Source: Alicyclobacillus contaminans DSM 17975
GTDB taxonomy: Bacteria > Bacillota > Bacilli > Alicyclobacillales > Alicyclobacillaceae
Assembly (NCBI RefSeq): GCF_000429525.1
Contig: NZ_KE386913.1
Coordinates: forward strand, 6,186 to 64,314
Length of the DNA: 58,129 bases
Reading direction: 5' to 3'
Positions 1 through 8,699 of this stretch are shown one piece after another. The notes beneath the pieces are model-generated. The model had not been told where the DNA came from and made no database searches. It saw nothing but the letters and a program-made list of their open reading frames with translations. Every line of letters begins with the position of its first letter. Position 1 is the stretch's first letter. The position numbers were made by a program, and so were the translations under genes.

Positions 1-240
1 TGCACGTACGGCTGCCCTTTGCTTCTGGCGCCCGGCAGGATGCCACCCCATGAGACAGCCTACACTTCTGTTCCACGAGGCATCGTCACACCGCCCGTGA
101 GCAACAGATTGTATGACTCTGTATGAGCATCGTCCTGGAAATGGATGTTCTCCGGGTTCATGGGCAAGCCGCAGTTTTATGCCGCCGACGGCCAGGTAGA
201 AGTCCATGCTGGTCACCTCGCTTGAATTCAGGCTATTAAC
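1..240. other. Left edge, no convincing gene
   Basis: No clear gene is seen here. On the minus strand an ATG at 207, behind a good GAGGTGA site, opens a frame that runs off the left edge (MDFYLAVGGIKLRLAHEPGE...). Halfway along it loses protein-like composition. A second minus frame, 161 to 60 (33 codons, MNPENIHFQDDAHTE..., stop TAG), takes over in a different register. The simplest reading is the remnant of a small gene broken by a frameshift, or two short unrelated frames. I do not recognise either peptide. Confidence 0.2.
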
Positions 241-241
241 A

Positions 242-276
242 CGTATAAAAAATACACACAACAGCATTGGTGTGTA
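242..276 (+). promoter_or_regulatory. Candidate operator upstream of hicA-like gene
   Basis: Two copies of a GTATAAAAAAT element flank a perfect inverted repeat, TACACAC (253-259) and GTGTGTA (270-276), with a 10-base spacer. It lies about 45 bases before the TTG start of the hicA-like gene in an AT-rich stretch unlike the flanking DNA. HicB antitoxins usually repress their own operon through a ribbon-helix-helix domain, and the downstream HicB has one, so this is a plausible autoregulatory site. Binding is inferred. Confidence 0.4.
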
Positions 277-319
277 TAAAAAATGTGTTTTGTAATACTC
301 TCAGAAGGGAGCTCGCCCA

Positions 320-565
320 TTGAAGTCGTACTCTTCGTCCGAAATCATCAAACTCCTGAACGCGGACGGATGGTACTTGTCTTCAGTGAAGGGTAGCCAC
401 CATTACTACAGACATCCTAGTAAACTCGGCAAAGTTAAAGTGCCACATCCGAAGAAAGACCTAAAACCAAAGACAGGCCAGAGCCCCTGTATGGTGCCTG
501 TGGAGCTTGTGGGCAACGCGAAGCGTTATCCATCAAATCCACAGGATAAAAAAGAAGGCGTCTAA
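320..565 (+). CDS. hicA: HicA-like toxin with a replaced C-terminus
   Basis: HicA toxins are small double-stranded-RNA-binding-fold mRNA interferases. Residues 1-47 match the family: a start like MKSYSSSEIIKLLNADGW, the catalytic-histidine region KGSHHYYRHP, and VPHPKKDL. HicA normally ends about 12-15 residues later with a short helix (usually ...SILKQAGL). Here that helix is missing and 34 unrelated residues follow (GQSPCMVPVELVG...), giving 81 aa instead of about 60. The start is TTG at 320 behind AGAAGGGA (302-309). hicB lies 427 bases downstream rather than directly adjacent. An insertion that replaced the gene's 3' end is a likely cause, so toxin activity is doubtful. Confidence 0.65.
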   Translation: MKSYSSSEIIKLLNADGWYLSSVKGSHHYYRHPSKLGKVKVPHPKKDLKPKTGQSPCMVPVELVGNAKRYPSNPQDKKEGV

Positions 566-588
566 ACGCCTTTCTAAGAGATTTTTAA
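553..588 (+). terminator. Hairpin at the end of the hicA-like gene
   Basis: AAGGCGT (555-561) pairs with ACGCCTT (566-572) around a CTAA loop that contains the stop codon. A T-rich stretch (GATTTTT) follows after eight bases. It could be a weak intrinsic terminator or the end structure of an inserted element. Confidence 0.35.
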
Positions 589-667
589 ATGGGGGGTGTA
601 TACCGCATAATAAAATTGCAGAAAACCGCAGTGTAAAAGATGGTGTTTTTTGGGAGGGAGGTCAATT

Positions 668-868
668 TTGATATTTTGGCTTATAGTAATTATGCTGTTT
701 GGTCTGATTCTTCTGATTAGACCGGATTGGTCTTGGATGATCACGGAGAAATGGAAGTCAAACGATGCCACGGAGCCGTCGAATGTTTATAAGCTTTCAA
801 CACGGTTTGGTGGAGTGATTTGTATCTTACTGGGTGGTGTTGGGTTACTAGTCTTATTGTTGACTTAA
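668..868 (+). CDS. Small two-helix membrane protein, DUF6199-like
   Basis: A 66-residue protein with two hydrophobic helices, one at the N-terminus (IFWLIVIMLFGLILLI) and one at the C-terminus. They flank a polar middle reading RPDWSWMITEKWKSNDATEP. The pattern RPDW..W..TE.WKS.DA.EPS is that of a family of short Firmicute membrane proteins (DUF6199-like). No function is known. I chose TTG 668 over the in-frame TTG 650 because GGGAGGGAGG (652-661) then sits 6 bases before the start. It separates hicA from hicB, which is unusual, and has its own ribosome-binding site. Membrane location is clear; any role in the toxin-antitoxin pair is unsupported. Confidence 0.5.
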   Translation: MIFWLIVIMLFGLILLIRPDWSWMITEKWKSNDATEPSNVYKLSTRFGGVICILLGGVGLLVLLLT

Positions 869-884
869 AATTTCGGTAGAGAAA

Positions 885-930
885 CATCAAACCGCCGGAA
901 ACCGCAATGCGAGCTTTCGGAGGTTTGATG
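885..930. repeat. Imperfect inverted repeat between the small membrane gene and hicB
   Basis: CATCAAACCGCCGGAAA (885-901) and TTTCGGAGGTTTGATG (915-930) pair except for a few bases around a 13-base loop. No T tract follows. It may be a terminator for the upstream gene or an end of the DNA that separates hicA from hicB. Confidence 0.4.
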
Positions 931-992
931 GTAACACTCAATACTCAAGCAGGCAGACCTTCTGCAATAGTCCCGCCGGAAGGAGGTTTAAC

Positions 993-1406
993 GTGGATAG
1001 ATACACTTTCCCGGCTGTATTTGAGCCGGACGAGAACGGGAACGGCTATACCGTCACATTCCCGGATCTTCCTGGCTGCATCACGGAAGGCGACACGCTC
1101 GAAGAGGCCAAAGGCATGGCACAGGAAGCACTCGAAGGCTACCTGTGGGAGGCTGAGCAACACCATGACCCCATCCCCGAACCCAGCCGTCCCGAGACGT
1201 TGCAACTTGATCCTGGAACTTTCATTGTCCCCATAGACGCATGGATGGACTTGGTTCGGGACGAAATGGCCAACAAAGTTGTACGAACCAACGTGACGCT
1301 GCCGAAGTGGCTGAAAGATGCTGCAGAAGAGCGCAAAATCAACTTTTCACAGCTTCTTCAGCAAGCGATTAAGGAGCGCCTTGGGATCCAAAATAAGACT
1401 CCTTGA
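993..1406 (+). CDS. hicB: HicB-family antitoxin
   Basis: HicB antitoxins block the HicA active site and repress the operon. Residues 1-60 form the degenerate RNase H-like fold seen in the family (YTFPAVFEPDENGNGYTVTF, DLPGC, EGDTLEEAK). Residues 98-132 form a ribbon-helix-helix DNA-binding segment (NVTLPKWLKDAAEE...NFSQLLQQAIKERL). At 137 aa it has the usual length for the two-domain type. The start is GTG 993 behind GGAAGGAGG (978-986). It looks intact, whereas the upstream hicA-like gene does not. An orphaned or still-repressing antitoxin is therefore possible. The next gene, jetA, starts about 255 bases downstream. Confidence 0.85.
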   Translation: MDRYTFPAVFEPDENGNGYTVTFPDLPGCITEGDTLEEAKGMAQEALEGYLWEAEQHHDPIPEPSRPETLQLDPGTFIVPIDAWMDLVRDEMANKVVRTNVTLPKWLKDAAEERKINFSQLLQQAIKERLGIQNKTP

Positions 1407-1660
1407 ACAAGGGGGCTTACCCTGTTGTATATCGGTACACCGCTTTGGACAGTCTGAGTAGAGAATGCTCTGTAGCGGTGATGCTGATGAGGTATTTCTC
1501 GTATGTAACGGGACATCGATCCGCAATGCGTATCCGACGGGTGGTCGAGTACGCGGATCAATCCACAAATGTGTCTGCCAATCCAAATTTCCCCGCGTTG
1601 TATACTTCGTCGACACAATTCGCTACCATGGAATCATCAAGAATTGACAGGGTGAACGCG

Positions 1661-3151
1661 GTGCCAGGATTGTTTGACGTTGTACCAGAGTCGTTTTTTT
1701 CTCTGCTGGCTTCCAAAAACAAAAGTATCTATTTTCGTGCCTTAATGGTGCTGCGTGAGTGCTATCAGGGTGAGTTGCGCTTTCAAAGAGGAGATTTGGT
1801 GGGATATCTGGTCCATCACATGATGACGGACCTGATGGCACTTATGGAAAACCCGGAGGATGAAGAGACGGTCAATCCCGGCGATTCTCTGGGACGAACT
1901 GGGATGGTCACCGAAGCGGACACGGAGACGACGCTGTCCGGACGGGCACATGCGTTGGTTCGGCGTTTGTTGGAAACGGGTTGGCTCACAGCGGTGCCGG
2001 ACGAAAGCTCGCTGGATGAGATCTTGCTCATTCCGGATTATGCCATCGCAATCTTGGACGTACTCCACAGCATTGTCCATCCAGTGGACAAGCCGTACAA
2101 TTCATTTGTGTACAGCACCTACTCAGTGTTGCGAACGGCGAACGAGGAACGGGACTATATGTTCCCGGCGTTGCAGGGAGCTTTCGACAATACACAGGCT
2201 TTACTTGGGAGTCTTCGCGCACTGCTTCATAACATTCACAAATTTTATCAGAGTCTTCAGCAACGAAATGATATCCACAGCCTGCTTCAGGAGCATTTTG
2301 ACGAATATCAGATGCTGGTTGCTGCGAGAACGTATCATCCCTTGAAGACGGTGGATAGTGTCCACCGGTTTCGGCCGCGTATTCTGACCATTTTACGCAA
2401 CTGGCTGCTTGACGTCGAGGTGATGGATTTGCTGGTCCAGTCCATGCAGACGCACCGAGGAGGCATAGATGCGGGAGAAGCGCGGTACGAAATCATCCGG
2501 ATGATTCAATTCATCATCGACAGCTTTGAGTCCATGGACTCGTTCCTCCGCGAAATTGATCGGCGGAACAGTGCGTACAGTCGGTCGTCGGTTGAGCGGA
2601 TCCAATACTTGCTCAACACGGACCGGGATTCAAAGGGGAAGCTGGTTGAAATTCTGAAACGTGCGCCGAAGCTGACCGACGACAGGCCATCTCCGTTGTA
2701 TCAGGCGATGGCGGAACTTCCCGTCTACCGCGTCGAATTGGCAGATCCAGACGGGCTCTACACCGAGCCGAGACGCCGTCAGCGAGGGAAGCCGCAGCCG
2801 CTCCGAACGAGGACGGATGTGGCCGATGCAAGGTTCGCAGAAGAGGCGCGTGAGTTGGTGGAGCGCGCGAATTCGTTGTTTTCACACGAACGCGTGGTGC
2901 AGTTCATTCTTTCGCGGATGTCGGCAGACGGGGTGCTGCATGCGAGGGATTTGCGGTTGAACGAGGTGGAGGATTACCTGCGGACAATGGTGGCGGTCAT
3001 CAAATCGGACGAACCGGACATTCCGTACCGCATCACCTGGGATGAGGCGGAGCGCTCGGTGCGGGTTGGCCGGTACAAAATCCCCGCGATTACATTCCTT
3101 AAGATTGCGGACCACAGATATGAGACGCCACAGAGGACGAGCATTGATTGA
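1661..3151 (+). CDS. jetA: Wadjet anti-plasmid complex subunit JetA
   Basis: JetA is the kleisin-like subunit of the Wadjet SMC complex, which extrudes and cuts small circular DNA. The match is the N-terminal pattern FDVVPESFFSLLASKNK and the downstream order B-C-D. The open frame reaches back to 1403, but its first 75 or so residues look non-coding. GTG 1661, with AGGGTGA five bases upstream, gives 496 aa, the usual JetA size; ATG 1628 is the alternative. The 254 bases after hicB contain a TATACT (1601-1606) that could be a -10 element but has no good -35. It ends 54 bases before the chosen jetB start. Family assignment is strong from sequence plus context. Confidence 0.85.
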   Translation: MPGLFDVVPESFFSLLASKNKSIYFRALMVLRECYQGELRFQRGDLVGYLVHHMMTDLMALMENPEDEETVNPGDSLGRTGMVTEADTETTLSGRAHALVRRLLETGWLTAVPDESSLDEILLIPDYAIAILDVLHSIVHPVDKPYNSFVYSTYSVLRTANEERDYMFPALQGAFDNTQALLGSLRALLHNIHKFYQSLQQRNDIHSLLQEHFDEYQMLVAARTYHPLKTVDSVHRFRPRILTILRNWLLDVEVMDLLVQSMQTHRGGIDAGEARYEIIRMIQFIIDSFESMDSFLREIDRRNSAYSRSSVERIQYLLNTDRDSKGKLVEILKRAPKLTDDRPSPLYQAMAELPVYRVELADPDGLYTEPRRRQRGKPQPLRTRTDVADARFAEEARELVERANSLFSHERVVQFILSRMSADGVLHARDLRLNEVEDYLRTMVAVIKSDEPDIPYRITWDEAERSVRVGRYKIPAITFLKIADHRYETPQRTSID

Positions 3152-3205
3152 GGCAGGCCTTGGGCCGGGAAGGCAAGCTGTGCTCTTGTGAACACGGAGG
3201 TGGGT

Positions 3206-3889
3206 ATGATGGATTGGCAACGAGAGTTTGAGGCATTGCCGGAGCGGGATAAGGAGCAGTTTTCCCGCTTGCTCAGTCTGTTGTTTGACCAGACGTTTCT
3301 CTTGAGGGACGTCTGGGATGCTCAGACAGGGCGATTGACGAGCAATCGCGAATATCGTTTTGCGGAACGCGTTCGCCCGTTGTTGGAAGCGTACCTCGCG
3401 GTGAGCGGCTGGGCTCTGCAGGTGGATAGTCTCCGCGGCGTGATGGCACTGTACAACCGATACGGCCGTAATCGACAGACGCTCGACAAACTGACCACTT
3501 ACATCCTCTTTATCTTGCGTCTCATCTACGACGAACAACTGGAGCAGGTTTCAGGGCGGCGTGAAGTGTTGATTTGGTTGCGGGACGTCTACGAGAAGCT
3601 GCATGCGTTCGGATTTACGGAAAAGAAAATCTCTATGGTTCGGCTGCAGACCACCATGATGAAACTGCGTCGGTTATCGGTCATAGAACGAACGGATGGG
3701 GAGGGGCTGCAGCCGGACAGTCGATGGATTGTGTATCCGACCATTCGCATTCTGGTTTCGGACGAGCGGATCAATCAGATATACGAAAAGATAGAACAGG
3801 AACCGTGGGATTCGGAGGAAGAAGGGGAAGACGAGTTGCCCGGCGTGTATGATACCAACGACAGTGAGGAGGCGCGGAAACGCGCATGA
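3206..3889 (+). CDS. jetB: Wadjet anti-plasmid complex subunit JetB
   Basis: JetB is the MukE/KITE-like winged-helix subunit (DUF4194 type) that binds the JetA kleisin on the JetC SMC ring. The 227-residue product is mostly helical, has a central ALYNRYG...TLDKLTTYILF region typical of the family, and ends in an acidic tail (SEEEGEDELPG). An upstream GTG at 3188 is in frame. ATG 3206 (or 3209) is preferred because GGAGG (3196-3200) lies 5-8 bases before it. Its end overlaps the jetC start by four bases (ATGA), indicating translational coupling. Confidence 0.85.
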   Translation: MMDWQREFEALPERDKEQFSRLLSLLFDQTFLLRDVWDAQTGRLTSNREYRFAERVRPLLEAYLAVSGWALQVDSLRGVMALYNRYGRNRQTLDKLTTYILFILRLIYDEQLEQVSGRREVLIWLRDVYEKLHAFGFTEKKISMVRLQTTMMKLRRLSVIERTDGEGLQPDSRWIVYPTIRILVSDERINQIYEKIEQEPWDSEEEGEDELPGVYDTNDSEEARKRA

Positions 3890-6800
3890 AGCGATTGGAC
3901 AAGCTCCTGCTTATCAACTGGCACTACATCGTTCACGATGTGCTGCACCTTGAACCGGTCACGTTTCTGACGGGGAAGAATGGTGCGGGAAAGTCAACCA
4001 TTCTCGATGCGCTCCAAATGATCATCCTCGGGGATACGAGTGGTCACTTCTTCAATAAGGCAGCCAACGACAACTCGCGGCGGACGTTGCGTGGATATTT
4101 GTACGGTGAGGTCGGCGAAGGTGAGGAGACCGGCGTCGTATATTTGCGCGGGAACGAGACGTTCTCCAGCTATGTTGTGGCCGAGTTCACCGACACGGTG
4201 AAAAAGAAACGTTTCTGTATGGGCGCGGTGTTCGATTGCGAAGCGGACGGCACGTTCAACCATCGCTTCTTCTCTCTGATGGACGAATTGCCAGCGTTTC
4301 ACTTCATCCGCGACGACATTCCCATGGGGATTCAGGAGCTACGGCAGTGGGGGGCGCGCCTTGGCAAGGGAAAATTTGAGCTGTATGAAACCAACAAGCG
4401 GTACCAGGATATGTTTCGAAGCCATATGGGCAACCTGGGCGAGAAATTTTTTCAATTGTTCCGCAAGGCGGTGCCTTTCTCACCCATCATGGACGTGGCA
4501 GGGTTCATTTCCGAATTTGTGTGCGACGTGGAGCACCGGCTGGACATCGAAGACATGCGGGAAAACATCCGTCACTATCGACGGCTGGAAGCGGAACTCG
4601 GGTATATCCAGCGAAAGGTGGATGCGCTGGAGAAAATCTGCAAGCAGGCCGAAGCGGTGGAGGTGATCAAAGAGCGTCTTCGGGTCAACGAATTTCTGTT
4701 GGACCGCGCGCGTGTGGCAGAACTGGAGCATACATTGCAGCGGATGGACGAGGAGATTGCACGGGATGAGGCAAGGTTGCAGGAACTCATCGGTGTGTTG
4801 GAACGGGACGATGCTCGGTTGAAACAGTTGCGGGCGCAACGGGACACATGGCGCGAGGAACAGGCGAGATCGGACGTGTTCACCACCAAACAACGGTTGG
4901 AAGACCAGCAAAAACTGTTGGAAACGGAGTATCTGGCGATTCGTCAATCGCTGCAACGGCAGGAGCGTTTGCTGCTGGAGGTATCGTCGCGGTGGATGGC
5001 GACGTTGGCGGATGTCCGCGGTTCAGTTTCATGGTTTGACCACTCGCCGGATGGGGCGGCGCTTGTGGCAGCGCACCGGGAATTTGGCAATGTCGGCGCC
5101 GCGCTGGAGCGCGCGTGCGCCTGCATCAACGATGCGATGCGCCAGTTGCGAAAACCATATGATCTTCAAGGCCAAGGGCTACTCAATCTGGACGTACGCG
5201 CTTGTGAAGTGGATTTGGCGGGCTTTGAGGAGGCGGCATTGCGGTTCAGCGAAGCGTCGGAAGACCTTCAGACAATCCGCCGCGCCATTGAGTCTGCCTT
5301 GGCGGCTTGGAGGGAAGAGTCTAAGGAACTGCAACAGGTCATCGCAGAGTTGAAGAAAGGAATTAAACCTTATGAACCCAAGGTAACGTCGCTCCAGCAG
5401 GTCATCGCCGATGCGCTCCGAGAACAGACGGGCGAGTTCGTGCCGGTCACCATCTTCGCGGAAGCGTTGGATATTCCGAATCCCACGTGGCACAGGGCGA
5501 TAGAGGGATATCTGCACACGCAGCGCTTTTACCTGCTGGTTCCGCCGGAACATTTCCAACGGGCGTTGGAAGTGTACGACCGCGTGAAGCGTGAACGACG
5601 CATTTATGATGTGGGCCTGGTCGACGTGGGACGCATTCTGGCGCGAAAGCCGGATCGACTGCCGGGCAGTTTGGCGGAAGAGGTGGAGACGGACAACCCG
5701 TACGCACGTGCATATGCCGACTACCTGTTGGGGCGGGTCATGAAGTGTGAACGGGTACAGGATCTCCGAAAGCATCACACGGCCATCACTCCGGACGGAA
5801 TGCTGTACCAAAACTACGTGGCACGCCAGTTAGATCCTAAACGTTGGGAGAGCCTATTCATTGGTAAACGCGCGCTTGCACAACAATTGGAGCAAAAGAC
5901 AGCGCGTTTGGCCGAAGTGGACCGTCACGTGGAGACTTGGACAGAACGAGGGAGACGGGCGAGTGGTTGGGCCCGGACAGCACCGTTGAGCGAAGGGGAT
6001 CTGCGGGATGTCCGCGAAGCGCAGGAAGCGTTGATGCGCATTCCTCCGATGCAGAAAGAGTTGCAACGGGTGATTGCGGAACTCGGTGCACTGGATCTGT
6101 CGTATCTGCTTGACTTGGAAAAGAAGATTGAACACTGCGAGGCGCAGATTTCGGAAGTGGAGAAACATCGCGACGTGGTGCTCCGCGAGCAAGCGCAGGT
6201 GGCGGAGCACGTGAGGCGGATAGCGGAAGAACGTCGTCCGGCGGTGGAGGCGGAGCGAGCTGAGGCCGCTGGTAAGATCCGCAATGATTACGATGAGGCG
6301 TTTGTGTCTGAACAGGGGGAACCGAAATTTCAGCAAGAGTTGGCGCGTTTACAATCGCCTGCTGCGATACTGGCGAATTTTGGTCGGCAGGTGCAGGCGG
6401 ACCTCACCCGACGACAAAGTCTCTTCGCGGAACTGGTGTCACTGCGCGCGAACTACAACCGCGACTTTCAGGCTGGATTCGATATTCAGCGGGAAGACAA
6501 CGAAGCGTATGCCACGGAACTGAAGCGCTTGGTGGAGTCGCATCTGACAGAGTATGAGGAGAAAATCAAACAGGCGAAGGAGCGAGCCCAGATTCAGTTT
6601 CAGGAAGACTTTGTGAGCAAGCTCCAGAGCAACATCTACACCGTGGAAGCTCAGATTCGAGATTTGAACGCGGCCCTGCGGGGTATTTCCTTTGGACGAG
6701 ATCAATATCGTTTCCAGGTCACGCCGAATCCGCAGTATCTCCGATTCTACCAGATGATCATGGATGATCTGTTGATGGAAGGATACGGGTTGTTCTCGCA

Positions 6801-7347
6801 GAGCTTCCAGGAGAAGCACGGGGACGTGGTGGAAGAATTGTTCCGCAACATCGTGGACGTGGATGAGTCCGATCCGTTGGCCATGACGGAACTGGAGAAA
6901 AACCTGGAGCGTTTCACGGACTATCGCACGTTCCTCAACTTTGACCTGATTGTAAAGGACGAGGAAGGACGCGAGTCCAGACTGTCGCGCGTGATTGCGA
7001 AGAAATCCGGAGGGGAGACGCAGACTCCGTTTTATATCTCGGTCCTCGCATCCTTTGTACAACTCTATCGCGTCGGTCGGGTGGGCTCGGATAATACATT
7101 GCGACTCATTGTGTTCGACGAGGCGTACAGCAAAATGGACCACCAGCGCATCCGCGAAAGCGTAAAGCTGATTCGCGAACTCGGCCTTCAGGTCATTCTG
7201 TCAGCGCCGACGGAGAAATTGGCGGACATCGCACCATTGGTGGATCGAACGCTGATTGTCACGCGTATACAAAGCCAGACCAAAGTGCTGGAATTCGACA
7301 TGTTGGACGAGGCGGTGACGGGCAACCGTGGCGGCAAGGTGGGATGA
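3886..7347 (+). CDS. jetC: Wadjet SMC-like ATPase JetC
   Basis: This is the MukB/SMC-type motor of Wadjet, which loads on and extrudes DNA loops by ATP hydrolysis. At 1153 aa it shows the SMC plan: Walker A GKNGAGKST at 30-38, long coiled coils on both sides of a central hinge-like region, the ABC signature KKSGGE at 1039-1044, and Walker B RLIVFDEAYSKMD with the catalytic pair D1078-E1079. The helical arms carry many alternating Glu/Arg/Gln repeats. It starts within the jetB stop (ATGA) and runs into jetD. Every motif needed for ATPase activity is present, so the motor appears intact. Confidence 0.92.
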   Translation: MKRLDKLLLINWHYIVHDVLHLEPVTFLTGKNGAGKSTILDALQMIILGDTSGHFFNKAANDNSRRTLRGYLYGEVGEGEETGVVYLRGNETFSSYVVAEFTDTVKKKRFCMGAVFDCEADGTFNHRFFSLMDELPAFHFIRDDIPMGIQELRQWGARLGKGKFELYETNKRYQDMFRSHMGNLGEKFFQLFRKAVPFSPIMDVAGFISEFVCDVEHRLDIEDMRENIRHYRRLEAELGYIQRKVDALEKICKQAEAVEVIKERLRVNEFLLDRARVAELEHTLQRMDEEIARDEARLQELIGVLERDDARLKQLRAQRDTWREEQARSDVFTTKQRLEDQQKLLETEYLAIRQSLQRQERLLLEVSSRWMATLADVRGSVSWFDHSPDGAALVAAHREFGNVGAALERACACINDAMRQLRKPYDLQGQGLLNLDVRACEVDLAGFEEAALRFSEASEDLQTIRRAIESALAAWREESKELQQVIAELKKGIKPYEPKVTSLQQVIADALREQTGEFVPVTIFAEALDIPNPTWHRAIEGYLHTQRFYLLVPPEHFQRALEVYDRVKRERRIYDVGLVDVGRILARKPDRLPGSLAEEVETDNPYARAYADYLLGRVMKCERVQDLRKHHTAITPDGMLYQNYVARQLDPKRWESLFIGKRALAQQLEQKTARLAEVDRHVETWTERGRRASGWARTAPLSEGDLRDVREAQEALMRIPPMQKELQRVIAELGALDLSYLLDLEKKIEHCEAQISEVEKHRDVVLREQAQVAEHVRRIAEERRPAVEAERAEAAGKIRNDYDEAFVSEQGEPKFQQELARLQSPAAILANFGRQVQADLTRRQSLFAELVSLRANYNRDFQAGFDIQREDNEAYATELKRLVESHLTEYEEKIKQAKERAQIQFQEDFVSKLQSNIYTVEAQIRDLNAALRGISFGRDQYRFQVTPNPQYLRFYQMIMDDLLMEGYGLFSQSFQEKHGDVVEELFRNIVDVDESDPLAMTELEKNLERFTDYRTFLNFDLIVKDEEGRESRLSRVIAKKSGGETQTPFYISVLASFVQLYRVGRVGSDNTLRLIVFDEAYSKMDHQRIRESVKLIRELGLQVILSAPTEKLADIAPLVDRTLIVTRIQSQTKVLEFDMLDEAVTGNRGGKVG

Positions 7348-8644
7348 GTTGGATCCGTGGTCGCGCGTGATCCTGAACAGGCTTTTGGACAAGTACGAAA
7401 CCAGTGCTGCGTTTCTACGGGGCGAGCGGACGACCCGGCGGGTACAGGTTCCCATGACAGACGCGGTGGTACCGCGCTATCGTTCTGGCGGGATGGATCC
7501 CGACGAGCGCAAAACCTTGCACGACACGCTTGAGCGCTTGGAACGGCTCGGATGGGTGGAATTGGACTGGGATCGGTTTGAACGCGGCAATCTGCTTACG
7601 CGCGTCATCCTTCAATGGGACGGGATAGATCTTGTCTATGATGGATTGGGCCGCAAGCGAAAGGAGGATGTGCTGCAATCCGTCCGCGAGGAGTTGGCTG
7701 CGTATCGGACGCGTTTGACGCCGCATTGGATGCAGCGTTGGCTGGACGACGTGGAGGCGGCGATGGACGCCAAGAAAGCCATTCCGGAGTCTCTGCTTCC
7801 GGCGCAGCCGGAGAAGCGGCAGTTGTTGTTGGAGTCGTTGGCCGGCCTCGTGGACAAAGGGGATGAAGTGATGGCCATGCGTCTATTTTCCAAACGCTAC
7901 CTCAAGTCGAGTAAAGCGTTTGAACAAGGCATTCGCTCCCGATTTGAATCCTTGTTGCGCCAGTATTGGCTACCCACGGAAGCGAGTGCTGAATTCAGGA
8001 CGATCGAGGACGAGGCTTCAGTGCTGCTGAACGAGGTGGGGATAGAGGTAGCGCATGAAGATGTGGCGTTCTGTGGCCCGCTCGTTCTGATGCAGAACGG
8101 ACGCCGGCTCGACTGCTGTGCGGTGTCCACGGGCGTGGCGGTGGATGCGGAATCACTGGGGCGTATGGACGTGGTGGAATGGGGCGCGGTGCGTCGTGTC
8201 CTCTCCATCGAGAACAAGGCAAACTATCGATATTACGTCCGGACGGATCGGAAACCGGACGACTTGGTGATTTATCTTGGCGGGTTCCCAAGCCCTGCGA
8301 AGCGCAGATTTCTGAAGAAGCTATGGGACGTTGTACGTCATGGTTGCCTCGGTGATTCCGGTGGACATGCTGAGGTGGTCTTCCAGCATTGGGGAGATCT
8401 CGACTACGGTGGCATCCTGATTGGTCAGTTACTGCGCGACACCGTTTGGCCGGACATGACGCCCTGGCGGATGGAGCCTAAGTGGCTGGACACGCTCGCT
8501 GACTTTGTTGAACCATTCACGGACAGCTATCGCAAAAAATTGGAGACTCTACTTCAGCAGCCCCGTTACGCATTATGGTACGATTTGATACGGAAATTGT
8601 TGGATGTCGGTGGAACGTTGGAGCAGGAGGCGTTCCTGGTGTAG
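7328..8644 (+). CDS. jetD: Wadjet Toprim nuclease subunit JetD
   Basis: JetD is the topoisomerase VI-like nuclease that cleaves circular DNA trapped by JetABC. The N-terminal half is the helical arm domain (DUF3322 type). The C-terminal half is a Toprim domain (DUF2220 type) with catalytic Glu295 in VLSIENKANY and the D357-L-D359 pair in HWGDLDYGG. All acidic metal ligands are present. GTG 7328 overlaps jetC by 20 bases behind AGGCGGTGA. TTG 7349, with AAGGTGG six bases upstream, would give 431 aa and is an equal alternative. Last gene of the operon; only 55 bases separate it from the converging radical SAM gene. Confidence 0.9.
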   Translation: MAARWDELDPWSRVILNRLLDKYETSAAFLRGERTTRRVQVPMTDAVVPRYRSGGMDPDERKTLHDTLERLERLGWVELDWDRFERGNLLTRVILQWDGIDLVYDGLGRKRKEDVLQSVREELAAYRTRLTPHWMQRWLDDVEAAMDAKKAIPESLLPAQPEKRQLLLESLAGLVDKGDEVMAMRLFSKRYLKSSKAFEQGIRSRFESLLRQYWLPTEASAEFRTIEDEASVLLNEVGIEVAHEDVAFCGPLVLMQNGRRLDCCAVSTGVAVDAESLGRMDVVEWGAVRRVLSIENKANYRYYVRTDRKPDDLVIYLGGFPSPAKRRFLKKLWDVVRHGCLGDSGGHAEVVFQHWGDLDYGGILIGQLLRDTVWPDMTPWRMEPKWLDTLADFVEPFTDSYRKKLETLLQQPRYALWYDLIRKLLDVGGTLEQEAFLV

Positions 8645-8699
8645 TGAGGTGGTTGAACCCCTGTCGACCAACGTGAATAGAGCGTCGCAGACGTCATCC

